The notes under the pieces were generated by a model. The model had not been told where the DNA came from. It searched no databases and worked only from the letters and a program-made list of their open reading frames with translations. A stretch of 64,000 nucleotides of DNA from an uncultured Verrucomicrobiota bacterium (GTDB lineage: Bacteria > Verrucomicrobiota > Kiritimatiellia > SS1-B-03-39 > UBA6053): contig CAKZLZ010000034.1 of assembly GCA_937127435.1 (NCBI GenBank), forward strand, positions 55,991 to 119,990, given 5' to 3'. Below are positions 35,646 to 43,859 of the stretch, in pieces (the stretch's first letter is position 1; each line of letters opens with the position of its first letter). The translations under genes and the position numbers were made by a program.

Positions 35646-36224
35646 ATGTCCGAGAACGAAGATCCCCATGTGAAATATGAAACCCACCTCTGGGTAGAAA
35701 AATATGGAGACTACCTTTACCGCTTTGCCCTGATGCGTTTAAAGGATCCGCAAGTAGCGGAAGACACCGTTCAGGAAACATTTTTGGCCGCCTTAAAAAA
35801 CCTTCATCAGTTTGATGGCCGGGTAGATGTAAAATACTGGCTCCGGGGAATTCTTCGCAACAAATCCGTGGATCACGTCCGCAAATCTGTCCGCCGCAAA
35901 GAACTCCAGGATGAACAAGTGCAGGAAGTGGTGGGTCAATTGCTGTTCAAAACCTCCGGCATTCCAACCACCCGTCCCAAAGACTGGGCATTTGATCCGG
36001 ATGCGGCTTTTGCCCAGGAAGAATTCTGGGAAGCTTTCAAAGGGTGCCTGGATGCGCTACCCGAACAAACACGTCTCGCTTTCCAGTTAAAAATGGTCGA
36101 TGAAATTCCGACCGAAGAAATTTGTAAGGAATTAGACATTTCAGATAACTATCTATGGGTGACGCTTCACCGGGCCAGGGCACAACTCAAAACCTGCCTC
36201 GAATCGAAGTGGTCAGCCGCCTAA
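35646..36224 (+). CDS. ECF-type RNA polymerase sigma factor
   Basis: 192 residues from the ATG at 35646 (AAAGAG five bases before), or 198 from an ATG at 35628. Region 2 is seen as YLYRFALMRLKDPQVAEDTVQETFLAAL with WLRGILRNKSVDHVRKS. Region 4 is CLDALPEQTRLAFQLKMVDEIPTEEICKELDISDNYLWVTLHRARAQLK. A longer linker (about 35 residues) than usual separates them. It probably directs a small regulon. The zinc-type protein 24 bases downstream on the same strand is likely its anti-sigma partner. The region upstream is divergent with the LOG-family gene. Confidence 0.9.
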   Translation: MSENEDPHVKYETHLWVEKYGDYLYRFALMRLKDPQVAEDTVQETFLAALKNLHQFDGRVDVKYWLRGILRNKSVDHVRKSVRRKELQDEQVQEVVGQLLFKTSGIPTTRPKDWAFDPDAAFAQEEFWEAFKGCLDALPEQTRLAFQLKMVDEIPTEEICKELDISDNYLWVTLHRARAQLKTCLESKWSAA

Positions 36225-36248
36225 TTCATCATTTTATCTAAAATCCTC

Positions 36249-36524
36249 ATGTTTCTAACCTGCAAACAAGTCAGCAATCACCTCTCCAAAGAGGATTATG
36301 CGAAACTTTCGCCCTTCCGGAAGTTCACACTAAAGCTACATGTCCTTATTTGCCCCGTTTGTGGTAAATATAATCAACAAGTGATGAAGTTTCAGGATAT
36401 GGCCCGTACTTTCCGTAAGCAGGAAGAGGATTTTCTGGAAGATGACCGTCCCGAAAGCCCCCATTTAAATGAGGATTCGAAAAAGCGCATGGCTGAGTTG
36501 ATCGAACAGGACAAAGCCTCCTGA
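36249..36524 (+). CDS. Small zinc-type putative anti-sigma factor
   Basis: 91 residues. The ZAS-like motif HVLICPVC (His31, Cys35, Cys38) sits after an N-terminal helix starting with TCKQVSNHLS (Cys5), which fits the anti-sigma zinc fold. There is no transmembrane helix, so it would be a soluble sensor, for example redox- or zinc-responsive. The C-terminal part is charged and probably helical (EQDKAS end). It lies 24 bases after the ECF sigma gene, the usual arrangement. Regulation itself is inferred. Confidence 0.7.
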   Translation: MFLTCKQVSNHLSKEDYAKLSPFRKFTLKLHVLICPVCGKYNQQVMKFQDMARTFRKQEEDFLEDDRPESPHLNEDSKKRMAELIEQDKAS

Positions 36525-36564
36525 CCCGTATCTTTCCCCTATTGCACTTGACATTTTCCGATTT

Positions 36565-36580
36565 CCGACAATGATGTCGG
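36565..36580. promoter_or_regulatory. Inverted repeat and -35-like box upstream of rpoZ
   Basis: TTGACA at 36548-36553 is a perfect -35. A -10 is not obvious at 17 bases (ATGATG). The inverted repeat CCGACA-ATGA-TGTCGG (36565-36580) covers the expected -10 to start region and could be an operator, or a short hairpin ending the preceding transcript. Confidence 0.35.
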
Positions 36581-36601
36581 CCCTTTTAATTGGAGTCTCC
36601 T

Positions 36602-36853
36602 ATGAATTTTGAATACCTCGAAACCGCAAATCAGAAAATTAACAACAAGCCCCTGCTGGTGAACATGGTCTCACGCCGTGTCAAACAGCTCACCGAAGGC
36701 ATGCGCCCCATGGTGAAACCTGATCATCCCCATCAGGAAAACCTGGACATCGCCCTCAAAGAAGTGGCTGAAGGTCTTTTGACTGCTGAAATTGTGGTTA
36801 ACACCCCGGAAATTGATGACGAAACTGCAGCCGAAAAACTGCTGAGTCTTTAA
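36602..36853 (+). CDS. rpoZ: RNA polymerase omega subunit (RpoZ)
   Basis: 83 residues from the ATG at 36602 with TGGAG 6 bases before; a TTG at 36590 would overlap the ribosome site. The core matches the omega family: PLLVNMVSRRVKQLTEGMRPMV followed by NLDIALKEVAEGLL. It wraps the beta-prime subunit of RNA polymerase and aids assembly. Followed by a strong terminator, then smpB. It is divergent from the E. coli protein, as is usual in this phylum, so the call rests on the two conserved blocks. Confidence 0.82.
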   Translation: MNFEYLETANQKINNKPLLVNMVSRRVKQLTEGMRPMVKPDHPHQENLDIALKEVAEGLLTAEIVVNTPEIDDETAAEKLLSL

Positions 36854-36887
36854 TCTAATCTCAGACCGGTTCCCGGTTCTGTGACTT

Positions 36888-36916
36888 AACCGGGAGTTTC
36901 TATCCCGGTTTTTTTT
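36888..36916 (+). terminator. Rho-independent terminator after rpoZ
   Basis: 8-bp stem AACCGGGA/TCCCGGTT (36888-36895 and 36903-36910) with a 7-base loop, then six further T. It ends 13 bases before the smpB ATG, so it separates the two transcripts or partly attenuates smpB. Confidence 0.88.
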
Positions 36917-36929
36917 ATACAAGTACCCC

Positions 36930-37400
36930 ATGAGCAAAGCCCCCGATCAAGATGGTGTGCTGGCCAAAAACCGCAAGGCCCGCCACAATTACCAGATCCT
37001 CGACACCATCGAGGCCGGAATCGTGTTGGCTGGAACCGAAGTCAAATCTTTGCGCAACCGGGAAATGAGCATCGAAGAAGCCTTTGCAGTTGAAAGCAAG
37101 GGCGAGATGTTCCTCCACAACCTGCATATTCGCGCCTACTCTCACGGAAACATCCACAATCACGAACCTGTACGCATCCGCAAACTGCTGATGCACAAAC
37201 GGGAAATCCGGAAAATCAGCGCCCAGATTGCGCAACAAGGCCTCACCCTGGTTCCCCTCGACATGCATTTACGCCGGGGAAAAATCAAAGTGCAACTCGG
37301 ATTGGCAAAAGGGAAAAATGTCTCCGATAAACGGGACAGCCTGAAAAAGAAAGATGCCGACCGGGATGCCCGTCGTGCCATGCGGGACGCCAACCGCTAA
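36930..37400 (+). CDS. smpB: SsrA-binding protein SmpB
   Basis: 156 residues. SmpB binds tmRNA and delivers it to stalled ribosomes for trans-translation. The family blocks are visible: KARHNYQILDTIEAGIVLAG, TEVKSLRNREMSIEEAFA, LHIRAYSHGN, and the basic C-terminal tail KGKNVSDKRDSLKKKDADRD. No tmRNA gene (ssrA) was recognised nearby. The gene is 9 bases before the glycerophosphodiesterase gene, likely a shared transcript. Confidence 0.96.
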   Translation: MSKAPDQDGVLAKNRKARHNYQILDTIEAGIVLAGTEVKSLRNREMSIEEAFAVESKGEMFLHNLHIRAYSHGNIHNHEPVRIRKLLMHKREIRKISAQIAQQGLTLVPLDMHLRRGKIKVQLGLAKGKNVSDKRDSLKKKDADRDARRAMRDANR

Positions 37401-37409
37401 CGTCGTGTT

Positions 37410-38183
37410 ATGAGAGTTCTCCTCGCCTTCCTCTCTCTCACCCTACTTAGCACCCAAAGCCACGCCCAACTTTGTATCGCCCACCGCGGAGATTCAATAA
37501 ACAATGTCGACAACACCCTGGAGGCGGTAAAGTCCGGATGGGACGCGGGAGCGGATATAGTTGAGGTCGACGTTCGCATGCTGGTAGACAATACCCTGGT
37601 CCTGTTTCACGATGAGGACATTCAAGGCATTTTGCTCAGCACCCTGACCTATCCCCAACTGCAGGAATTTACTCCCCGCTATCATGTCCCTACTCTCAAG
37701 GAACTCTTGGCAGCAAACCCGGACGGTAAAATCCTTTTGCTCGATCTTAAATCGCCTACCCCCTTGTATCTGGAAAAGCTGCTCGGAGTACTTCAGGAAA
37801 ATGCGATCAACGAAAAAACGGTCATTTTACAATCCAAAGACCTTCCTTCCCTTCAAAAAATCCGGTCATCCCGCTTTTCAAATTTTCGATTATTTTACGT
37901 CACCAGCCTGGAACGTGGCGGAGCGCTTCAACAACGACCCGATGCGGAAACATTGGCAAAAGAACTGAAAAAGGCCGGTCTGAACGGAGTAACCGCCAAA
38001 GGCCGGAGAAGTGTTGACCGCTCTTATGTGAAAGCCTTTCAGGATCTGGGCCTCCAATATTTTGTATGGACGATCAACGAAGCCGATCGCATCCGGCACT
38101 ATGCCGACATCGGTGTAGACGGCATTATTACCGATGATCCCAAAACGGTGAAAGAAACGATAGGAACACCCGCCGGACCCTAA
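37410..38183 (+). CDS. Secreted glycerophosphodiester phosphodiesterase
   Basis: 257 residues with a signal peptide (cleavage near SHAQ, residue 20). The GDPD motif AHRGDSINNVDNTLEAV has His25 and Arg26, with metal-binding acids in IVEVDVRM (Glu52, Asp54) and the second histidine in LFHDEDIQG. It hydrolyses glycerophosphodiesters to glycerol-3-phosphate and an alcohol, in the periplasm or outside. Later blocks such as YFVWTINEADRIRHYADIGVDG match the family. It lies 9 bases after smpB and is convergent with an outer-membrane protein gene. Confidence 0.92.
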   Translation: MRVLLAFLSLTLLSTQSHAQLCIAHRGDSINNVDNTLEAVKSGWDAGADIVEVDVRMLVDNTLVLFHDEDIQGILLSTLTYPQLQEFTPRYHVPTLKELLAANPDGKILLLDLKSPTPLYLEKLLGVLQENAINEKTVILQSKDLPSLQKIRSSRFSNFRLFYVTSLERGGALQQRPDAETLAKELKKAGLNGVTAKGRRSVDRSYVKAFQDLGLQYFVWTINEADRIRHYADIGVDGIITDDPKTVKETIGTPAGP

Positions 38184-38197
38184 AGAAATGCGCGGCT

Positions 38198-39103
38198 TTA
38201 AAACATGCGGGAAATTGCCAACAGCAAAGATTGGGTATCCGCCCCGGTTCCGCTTTTGGTTTCCGATTGCACCCAAGTCAACTTTAAGCCCGTAAAACGG
38301 TCGATCGGTAATCCGGTACTCAAAGCCCATATTACATTTTCTGCCGCATCGTTTTTCTCCACACCGTTAATGGTGTTTTCCGCTCCGGCTCCGTATCCCG
38401 CACTTCCCGCAAACCAGAATCCGGGGCGGTAGGTGTAAATCGCATGCCCCTGAAATGCCAACAAAGGATCCTGCTTCCGGGTGGTGTTTTGCCAAAAATC
38501 CGTATTTTCGCTGAAATACCAAAGCGAAGAGGTCACTTCATATGACCAGCGGTGACGGGTATGAACCAATCCCAATTGCGGTCGGAACACCCAGCGGTTA
38601 TTTCCAAGATTGATTAATTTGTCCGAATAATATTCACCTGTCGGCGCCACCACCACCAAACCGGCCCCCACCAGGGTTTCCGTTTTTTGCTCTTGGCGGT
38701 AGGCCACATACGACTTTCCTTCCAAAGGCGGGGCGCCAACTAAATTTACCGCCAGACGGAACCGGGTGTCCCCCGGCCCTTCACGCTCGATGGAGGTGGG
38801 TTCGCCGTTTACCAGCCCCTCCCATGTCCCCTTTTGATAGGTTTGGCTCAGATCAATCCGGGCGGAACGGTTCAACCATTCGAAGGAATAAATATAAACC
38901 ACCGGCACAGTGAGAACTTCCGCCTTCACATCCTCCGCCTGTAAAACCGGATCAAAGTAGATATCCGCTTCCGTCCACACCGCCCCGGTCCCGGCAAAAT
39001 GGGCCCCGATCGGAAGATGACTCCAGCGTCTCGGTGTCACTTCCTGCGCCTGAATCAGGGTCAACGATCCAAAAAATATAAGAAAGAAAAATATAATCTT
39101 CAT
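38198..39103 (-). CDS. Outer-membrane beta-barrel protein (phenol MetA-like transporter family)
   Basis: 301 residues. Signal peptide with cleavage near LIQAQ (residue 20). The remainder is amphipathic beta strands with aromatic ends, and the C-terminal residue is Phe (LLLAISRMF), a typical outer-membrane insertion signal. Blocks such as PIGAHFAGTGAVW and VVVAPTGEYYSDKLINLGNNRW resemble the Phenol_MetA_deg / transporter family. It probably forms a pore for small organic compounds; no substrate can be given. It stands alone between convergent neighbours. Confidence 0.75.
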   Translation of the reverse strand: MKIIFFFLIFFGSLTLIQAQEVTPRRWSHLPIGAHFAGTGAVWTEADIYFDPVLQAEDVKAEVLTVPVVYIYSFEWLNRSARIDLSQTYQKGTWEGLVNGEPTSIEREGPGDTRFRLAVNLVGAPPLEGKSYVAYRQEQKTETLVGAGLVVVAPTGEYYSDKLINLGNNRWVFRPQLGLVHTRHRWSYEVTSSLWYFSENTDFWQNTTRKQDPLLAFQGHAIYTYRPGFWFAGSAGYGAGAENTINGVEKNDAAENVIWALSTGLPIDRFTGLKLTWVQSETKSGTGADTQSLLLAISRMF

Positions 39104-39188
39104 TGCCGAAAGAATATCTTAAGCTCGAAAAAAGGAAAGCGAAAGCAGACAGAAGTACCGTCTCTCTTTCGGGATCAAAGCTAACTTA

Positions 39189-40295
39189 CTACCACAATCT
39201 CCGAACTTTCCGCCCCGGCAGACTTTTGATCTGCCGTTTCATTTCCAGCGTCAACAATGCGGTGGCCACCTCTGACGCGGACAGCCCAGTCTCCCGAATC
39301 AATTCATCCTGCCCCACATCCGATCTCCCCAATGCGTCCAAAATTGTTTTTTCCGTATCATTCAACTGCACTTGCGGCTTCACATGCTCCGGATCTTCCC
39401 GCCCCTCCGGTTTGGGAGGAATGAGATACTCGAACTCCTCCAAAATATCATCCACGTCTTCCACCAATTTGGCCCCGTTCTTAATCAATCCGTTACATCC
39501 GCCGGCCGAAGGATTATCTATCCGCCCCGGTACCGCAAAGATGAGACGGCCAAACTCGGTTGCAAAATCGACGGTCATCATCGCGCCGCTTCCGCGGGCC
39601 GCCTCCACCACCAGGGTGCCGCCACAAAGTCCGGCCACAATCCGGTTCCGCTGGGGAAAAGATTGACGGGTGGGTTTAAATCCTACCGGAAATTCACTGA
39701 TCAACGCCCCCTGCTCGACAATCTTTTCCGCCAATTTGTCATGTTCGGCCGGATACACCTGATCAATCCCGGTTCCCAACACCGCCAAGGTGCGTCCGCC
39801 CCCTTTGAGCGCGCCCTGATGTCCGGCGGCATCGATGCCCCGCGCCAATCCGCTCACCACCGTATAGCCTTGTTTCGCCAACTGAAAACTCAAGCGGTCC
39901 GCCACCTGGGTGCCATAATGGGTGCAACGCCGGGATCCGATGATCGCCATGGCATGCTTATCCTGCGGGAGCAGTGTCCCTTTCACATACAAGGCCAGAG
40001 GGGGATCATGAATGGTCTTCAGCAATTCCGGATAATCCTCATCCACACAAGTCACAATGCGGGCACCTAATTTTTCAGCTTTGTGGATTTCGTCCTGCAC
40101 ATCCAAATCCCGCAAGCGCCCTTTGAGTTTTTCAGCCAACACTTGCCCCACCCCTTTGGCCTGCACCCAATCGGAAACATCCGCCTGCAAAATATTAGCG
40201 GCCGACCCCAACACCTGCATAAGCTCCCTTACCCGCACCGGTCCGATGCCGTCCACCATGTTTAATGCAATGAGCGCTTCACGCTCCGTCATCAT
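39189..40295 (-). CDS. dprA: DNA-processing protein DprA (Smf)
   Basis: 368 residues. The Rossmann-like DprA core is clear: AIIGSRRCTHYGTQVADRL, VSGLARGIDAAGHQGAL, AVLGTGIDQVYPAEH, SEFPVGFKPTRQSFPQRNRI and GSGAMMTVDFA. An N-terminal HhH-like region (NMVDGIGPVRVRELMQ) and a C-terminal winged helix (ILDALGRSDVGQDELIRETG) complete the long form. It loads RecA onto incoming single-stranded DNA during natural transformation. Its start overlaps the aroB stop by 17 bases. Confidence 0.96.
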   Translation of the reverse strand: MMTEREALIALNMVDGIGPVRVRELMQVLGSAANILQADVSDWVQAKGVGQVLAEKLKGRLRDLDVQDEIHKAEKLGARIVTCVDEDYPELLKTIHDPPLALYVKGTLLPQDKHAMAIIGSRRCTHYGTQVADRLSFQLAKQGYTVVSGLARGIDAAGHQGALKGGGRTLAVLGTGIDQVYPAEHDKLAEKIVEQGALISEFPVGFKPTRQSFPQRNRIVAGLCGGTLVVEAARGSGAMMTVDFATEFGRLIFAVPGRIDNPSAGGCNGLIKNGAKLVEDVDDILEEFEYLIPPKPEGREDPEHVKPQVQLNDTEKTILDALGRSDVGQDELIRETGLSASEVATALLTLEMKRQIKSLPGRKVRRLW

Positions 40296-41400
40296 ACACC
40301 CGCTTCAAGAGCTCAACCGGGACCTCGACCGGCAAGCCCACCTTGCCCATTTCAGAGGCCAACACAAATTTTGGCAATGCATTCTCCGCTTTTTTATCCG
40401 CGGTCATCGCTTTGTACAAATCTTCCCAGGTCAGCCCCTTCCAGGAAACCGGGAGATCAAAAGCTTTGAACAGCGCGATCAAGCGTTCGGTTTCGGCCGG
40501 GGGAAATCCATTCACTTCCTCTGAAACCTTCGCGGCATACACCATGCCGATGGAGATGGCCTCTCCATGCAGCCACTCCCCGTAGCCACACACATTTTCA
40601 ATCGCATGACCGAGGGTGTGTCCGAAATTCAGGATCGCCCGCAGGCCGCCTTCGCGCTCATCCTGACGCACCACTTCCGCTTTAATTTCGCAGGAACGTT
40701 TCACCAGATAGCGCATGGCCTCCGTATCCAAAGCCTGAATTTCCGCCACACGGGATTCGATAAAAGCGAACATCTCCGGATCCCAGATCACCCCGTATTT
40801 GATGACTTCCGCCATGCCCGCATGCTGTTCGCGGGGAGGTAAAGTGGTCAGCACCGACAAGTCCGCCAGCACCAGATTCGGCTGATGAAAAGCGCCCACC
40901 AGATTTTTCCCCTGGGGCAGATTCATCCCGGTTTTTCCGCCCACCGCCGAATCCACCATTGCCAAAAGTGACGTCGGGACCTGCACAAAAGGGATGCCCC
41001 GCAGAAACGAAGCCGCCGCAAAGCCGGCCAAATCGCCAATCACCCCGCCGCCCAGTGCGACGATAAAGCTTTTACGGTCCAAGCGGGCTTCCACCGCCTC
41101 TTCCCAGATCTCCGACAGACGCGCCACACATTTGGTCGCTTCCCCGGCCGGCAACACGCAGACACTGACCTGAAAGCCTGCCGCAATCAGTAAAGTCTCC
41201 GTACCCGAAACATAATATTCCGCCACGTTTTCATCACTGACCATCAATACCCGTTTGCCGGAACCAAAAAGGTCCGCACAACGCGACCCGATATCCGCCA
41301 GCGCCCCGCCTTCGATCACAATGTCGTAGGCACGCTCACCCAAATCCACATGGACAATGGGTGAATTTTCTTGGATTTCAGTTTGAGTGGGCGTTTGCAT
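40279..41400 (-). CDS. aroB: 3-dehydroquinate synthase (AroB)
   Basis: 373 residues. Second step of the shikimate pathway: cyclises DAHP to 3-dehydroquinate using NAD and a divalent metal. Motifs: ALGGGVIGDLAGFAAA, VPTSLLAMVDSAVGGKTG, EVIKYGVIWDP (metal-ligand Glu), LNFGHTLGHAIE and WLHGEAISIGMV (metal-ligand His). Cytoplasmic. It is followed by dprA with overlap, and the toxin gene lies 91 bases upstream, in the same direction. Confidence 0.96.
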   Translation of the reverse strand: MQTPTQTEIQENSPIVHVDLGERAYDIVIEGGALADIGSRCADLFGSGKRVLMVSDENVAEYYVSGTETLLIAAGFQVSVCVLPAGEATKCVARLSEIWEEAVEARLDRKSFIVALGGGVIGDLAGFAAASFLRGIPFVQVPTSLLAMVDSAVGGKTGMNLPQGKNLVGAFHQPNLVLADLSVLTTLPPREQHAGMAEVIKYGVIWDPEMFAFIESRVAEIQALDTEAMRYLVKRSCEIKAEVVRQDEREGGLRAILNFGHTLGHAIENVCGYGEWLHGEAISIGMVYAAKVSEEVNGFPPAETERLIALFKAFDLPVSWKGLTWEDLYKAMTADKKAENALPKFVLASEMGKVGLPVEVPVELLKRVYDDGA

Positions 41401-41491
41401 ATGAATTTTTTAGACTGGATGACAGGATATACATGAACAGTAAGAATTGCATTCGCAAACTTAAATTATTCACAGAGGTTCAGGATTTGGG

Positions 41492-41992
41492 TCATAGGTT
41501 TTCAATTTGTTTTCGCAGCTCCTGATACAATGATATCGAAATGCGGTAATCATGATGTTTGATCGCCTGGTCCAAAAGTTTTATCGCGATGTCCTTTGAA
41601 ACCAAATGACTTCGAACAGCTTGAATTATAAGCCCGGGAAAACCGATCACTGGCACAGCAGATTGTTTTGCCGCTCGACGTAAAAGCCGGTCATCTGCGA
41701 ATAAAACTGCTGGAGAATTTTGTTCCGCATAAGAAAGAGACGCCAGATCCTGCGTACTTAAACTTGCAGAAGCTTCTCTAATCTTAGGGGAAGGAACAAT
41801 TCTAGACTGCTTTAGAAAAGCTTCGAACGCCTCTTCTTCCCCATACGCAAATGAACCACGTCTCACTTCATCCACCACAACATCCACCACAACGGGATCA
41901 TACACCAGTTTAAATAACCACGTGTTCAGAACCCCCAGCTTTGCGAGAATGATCAGCGGCCCTGAATCGCATACCAGCAACAAAGTCTTCAC
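41492..41992 (-). CDS. PIN-domain toxin (DUF3368-like)
   Basis: 166 residues. The N-terminal PIN-fold strand ends with Asp9 in VCDSGPLIILAKLG, and other acidic residues are in VDVVVDEVRRG and VLFADDRLLRRAAKQ. The spacing fits a DUF3368-type PIN nuclease, which forms a Mg2+-dependent RNase toxin. Its ATG overlaps the stop of the antitoxin gene (ATGA). Target RNA is unknown. It is less GC-rich than aroB and dprA, which may indicate transfer. Confidence 0.82.
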   Translation of the reverse strand: MKTLLLVCDSGPLIILAKLGVLNTWLFKLVYDPVVVDVVVDEVRRGSFAYGEEEAFEAFLKQSRIVPSPKIREASASLSTQDLASLSYAEQNSPAVLFADDRLLRRAAKQSAVPVIGFPGLIIQAVRSHLVSKDIAIKLLDQAIKHHDYRISISLYQELRKQIENL

Positions 41993-42297
41993 AAATTCTC
42001 TAGCACCAAGAGATCATCTGCCAGTTCATCAAGGCCATAATTCAATTCAAGCTGTTCCGAAGGCATCCGCGCCATAAAATCCCGTATACCCAAACCTGCC
42101 ATCTCAGATGCCCGGGAAAGGGAAGCCCGATTTTCCCGATAAGCCTTAACCGCCAGTTCCCACTTCATTTGCTGGATACCCTGACGCAACAGTTGCTTTA
42201 GCAACCCTGCCCGATCCAAACCGGATTGTCCTACCAACTGATCAAACTCTTGGCATTCCTGCTCGGATAACCGTGTTGACAATGTTTTCGTTTTCAC
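41989..42297 (-). CDS. UPF0175-like antitoxin with ribbon-helix-helix N-terminus
   Basis: 102 residues starting at GTG 42297. The N-terminal part (TKTLSTRLSEQECQEFDQLV) is a ribbon-helix-helix type DNA-binding region. The rest matches UPF0175 antitoxins (KAYRENRASLSRASEMAGLGIRDFMA, then LNYGLDELADDL), which bind the PIN partner. The next ATG (residue 44) would remove the DNA-binding part. A perfect 10-bp inverted repeat begins one base upstream of the GTG, and no ribosome-binding site is present, so the message is probably leaderless. Confidence 0.82.
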   Translation of the reverse strand: MKTKTLSTRLSEQECQEFDQLVGQSGLDRAGLLKQLLRQGIQQMKWELAVKAYRENRASLSRASEMAGLGIRDFMARMPSEQLELNYGLDELADDLLVLENL

Positions 42298-42332
42298 GTC
42301 TACAATATCGCTTATTGTAGACTGGCTGTCAA
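42298..42332 (-). promoter_or_regulatory. Toxin-antitoxin promoter with overlapping operator
   Basis: On the - strand, TTGACA (42332-42327) and GATATT (42309-42304) are spaced by 17 bases. The perfect inverted repeat GTCTACAATA-TCGCT-TATTGTAGAC (42298-42322) covers the -10. The predicted start of transcription is at the GTG itself. The antitoxin would bind the repeat and repress its own operon. Confidence 0.65.
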
Positions 42333-42342
42333 TTGGTTTTCT

Positions 42343-42627
42343 TCACTCACCGTATAAACAAAGGTAAGCGGACGCTTCGGAAGTTTTCACTTTAAATGAC
42401 TGACCGCCCTCCACCTCAAACGATTCACCCGGATGAAAAATTGTTTCCGCCGATGCACCCGGCAACAGCACGGTTAATGATCCGCTGATCACTTTCATGG
42501 TTTCATGGGTGGAGGTCCCGAATTCGTATTCGCCTGCAACCATCACGCCCACCGTCGCCTTTCCATCAGAAGCCTCAAAGCCAATTGATTTTACTTTTCC
42601 GTCAAAATATTCATTCTGGGTTAACAT
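42343..42627 (-). CDS. ppnP: Pyrimidine/purine nucleoside phosphorylase PpnP
   Basis: 94 residues from the ATG at 42627 with AGGA 8 bases before it; the ATG at 42669 adds 14 residues with no support. The protein matches the PpnP (formerly UPF0345/DUF1255) cupin family: NEYFDGKVKSIGFE, VGVMVAGEYEFGTSTHETM, VISGSLTVLLPG and FHPGESFEVEGGQSFKVK. It splits purine and pyrimidine nucleosides with phosphate. It lies upstream of the toxin-antitoxin pair on the same strand, separated by that operon's own promoter. Confidence 0.93.
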   Translation of the reverse strand: MLTQNEYFDGKVKSIGFEASDGKATVGVMVAGEYEFGTSTHETMKVISGSLTVLLPGASAETIFHPGESFEVEGGQSFKVKTSEASAYLCLYGE

Positions 42628-42824
42628 GGTGTTTCCTGGGTAAATTGAACTTGCTACATGCGCTTCCACCCCTCTTTTAGCAACTCAAATTACCTAAAAA
42701 CAACTCCGGATCTCTTTAAAACCTGTATTTTTTATCTAAACCGGATGGGATGACTGACCGACGGCACCCGCCTGATCCGCAAGGCAGGGTGCCTGATCAT
42801 GACTCCCCCGGCGGCCACGCGGTT

Positions 42825-43847
42825 TCAGGACTGTACGGCATGCAGATAGTGGACCCCGTCCTGACTGTAACGATGTACATTTTGCGCCAGCCCTCCCTCC
42901 AATCCGCCTGCGATCCGCTGCATATCCCCGCCGGTTTTGGTGTGGGGCCACCAGTCCATGACCGCTTCCGCATACGCCAAATTTTCAATCGCAGCGTCCA
43001 TATTCGCAATCAGGATTTCGCCTCCGGGCCGGACAGATTCCAGCATCCGCCGGAACAGAAACTCTGATTCTCTCAAAGAGAGATGATCAAGAGCGCCTGT
43101 TGCGTAAGCAAAGTCATAGTTCACGGAATCTTGAGGCTGGAAGTGCAAAACATCCTCTTGAATCGTTTCCAGCGTGAAACATTCCCCGTATTTTTTAATC
43201 TTCTCCAACGCGCAGCTATCCGTGTCGATGGCATGAAACCATTCAATGCTCCGAAGGGTCTCCAGATCCAAATGCTCCAACTCCCGTCCGTGACCGCACC
43301 CAAAAGATGCGATTTTCAATTTCCCCGGATGGGCGGCCGTTTTTTCCGCAAACTCATTAAGGTGTTTTGCAAACTGGCGGGCCTTCACATACAAAGCCGT
43401 ATACAGTGGGGATGCGGTGGTCACCTCGTACAGTTTCCGCCCCAGAGTACCCGCCCGGTTCAGATCGGATCTGACCGAGGGATGCCGGGAGGCAAAATCC
43501 ATCAACCGCGCATCGCCCTGAAACCCGCGGGGCTTCATATATCCCCAACGGGTATAAGGATCCTGACAAAGAAAATACCGCCAGTCCTGAATCTGGCTCC
43601 AGGACAACAGGACTTCTTTCCACAGCTCTGTCGGCAACGTCTCCCGCAATTGACCGATAAACTGCATAAACCTGGGCAGCTCCTCCAGAGAAGGGGTGAA
43701 ATGAGAGTCCTCAAGAGTTTGAAGCAGGGAATGGCAAACATTCTCCCGGCTCCGAACAAGCGGCGGCATCCGGGACGGCCCGTTTGCGGCACCGCCCCCC
43801 GGTTTCATGGATTCAATGAGCAGGGGAAGTGAAAGGTGGGGTTGCAT
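42825..43847 (-). CDS. SAM-dependent class I methyltransferase
   Basis: 340 residues. Motif I is IASFGCGHGRELEHLDL (about 178), followed by WFHAIDTDSCALEKIKK with the acidic end of strand 2, and YDFAYATGALDHLS at strand 4. The N-terminal half (about 1-160) is a helical region rich in LRETLPTELWKEV-like segments that I do not recognise. The substrate is unknown. It is on the same strand and 12 bases after the PEP-CTERM gene, so a link to surface-polymer modification is possible. Confidence 0.78.
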   Translation of the reverse strand: MQPHLSLPLLIESMKPGGGAANGPSRMPPLVRSRENVCHSLLQTLEDSHFTPSLEELPRFMQFIGQLRETLPTELWKEVLLSWSQIQDWRYFLCQDPYTRWGYMKPRGFQGDARLMDFASRHPSVRSDLNRAGTLGRKLYEVTTASPLYTALYVKARQFAKHLNEFAEKTAAHPGKLKIASFGCGHGRELEHLDLETLRSIEWFHAIDTDSCALEKIKKYGECFTLETIQEDVLHFQPQDSVNYDFAYATGALDHLSLRESEFLFRRMLESVRPGGEILIANMDAAIENLAYAEAVMDWWPHTKTGGDMQRIAGGLEGGLAQNVHRYSQDGVHYLHAVQS

Positions 43848-43859
43848 TTGCCTGAACTC

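Noticed and set aside
39189..42297. dprA, toxin-antitoxin and neighbours as a defence island
   Set aside because: dprA and aroB are housekeeping genes in a common overlap, and one toxin-antitoxin pair alone does not make a defence system.
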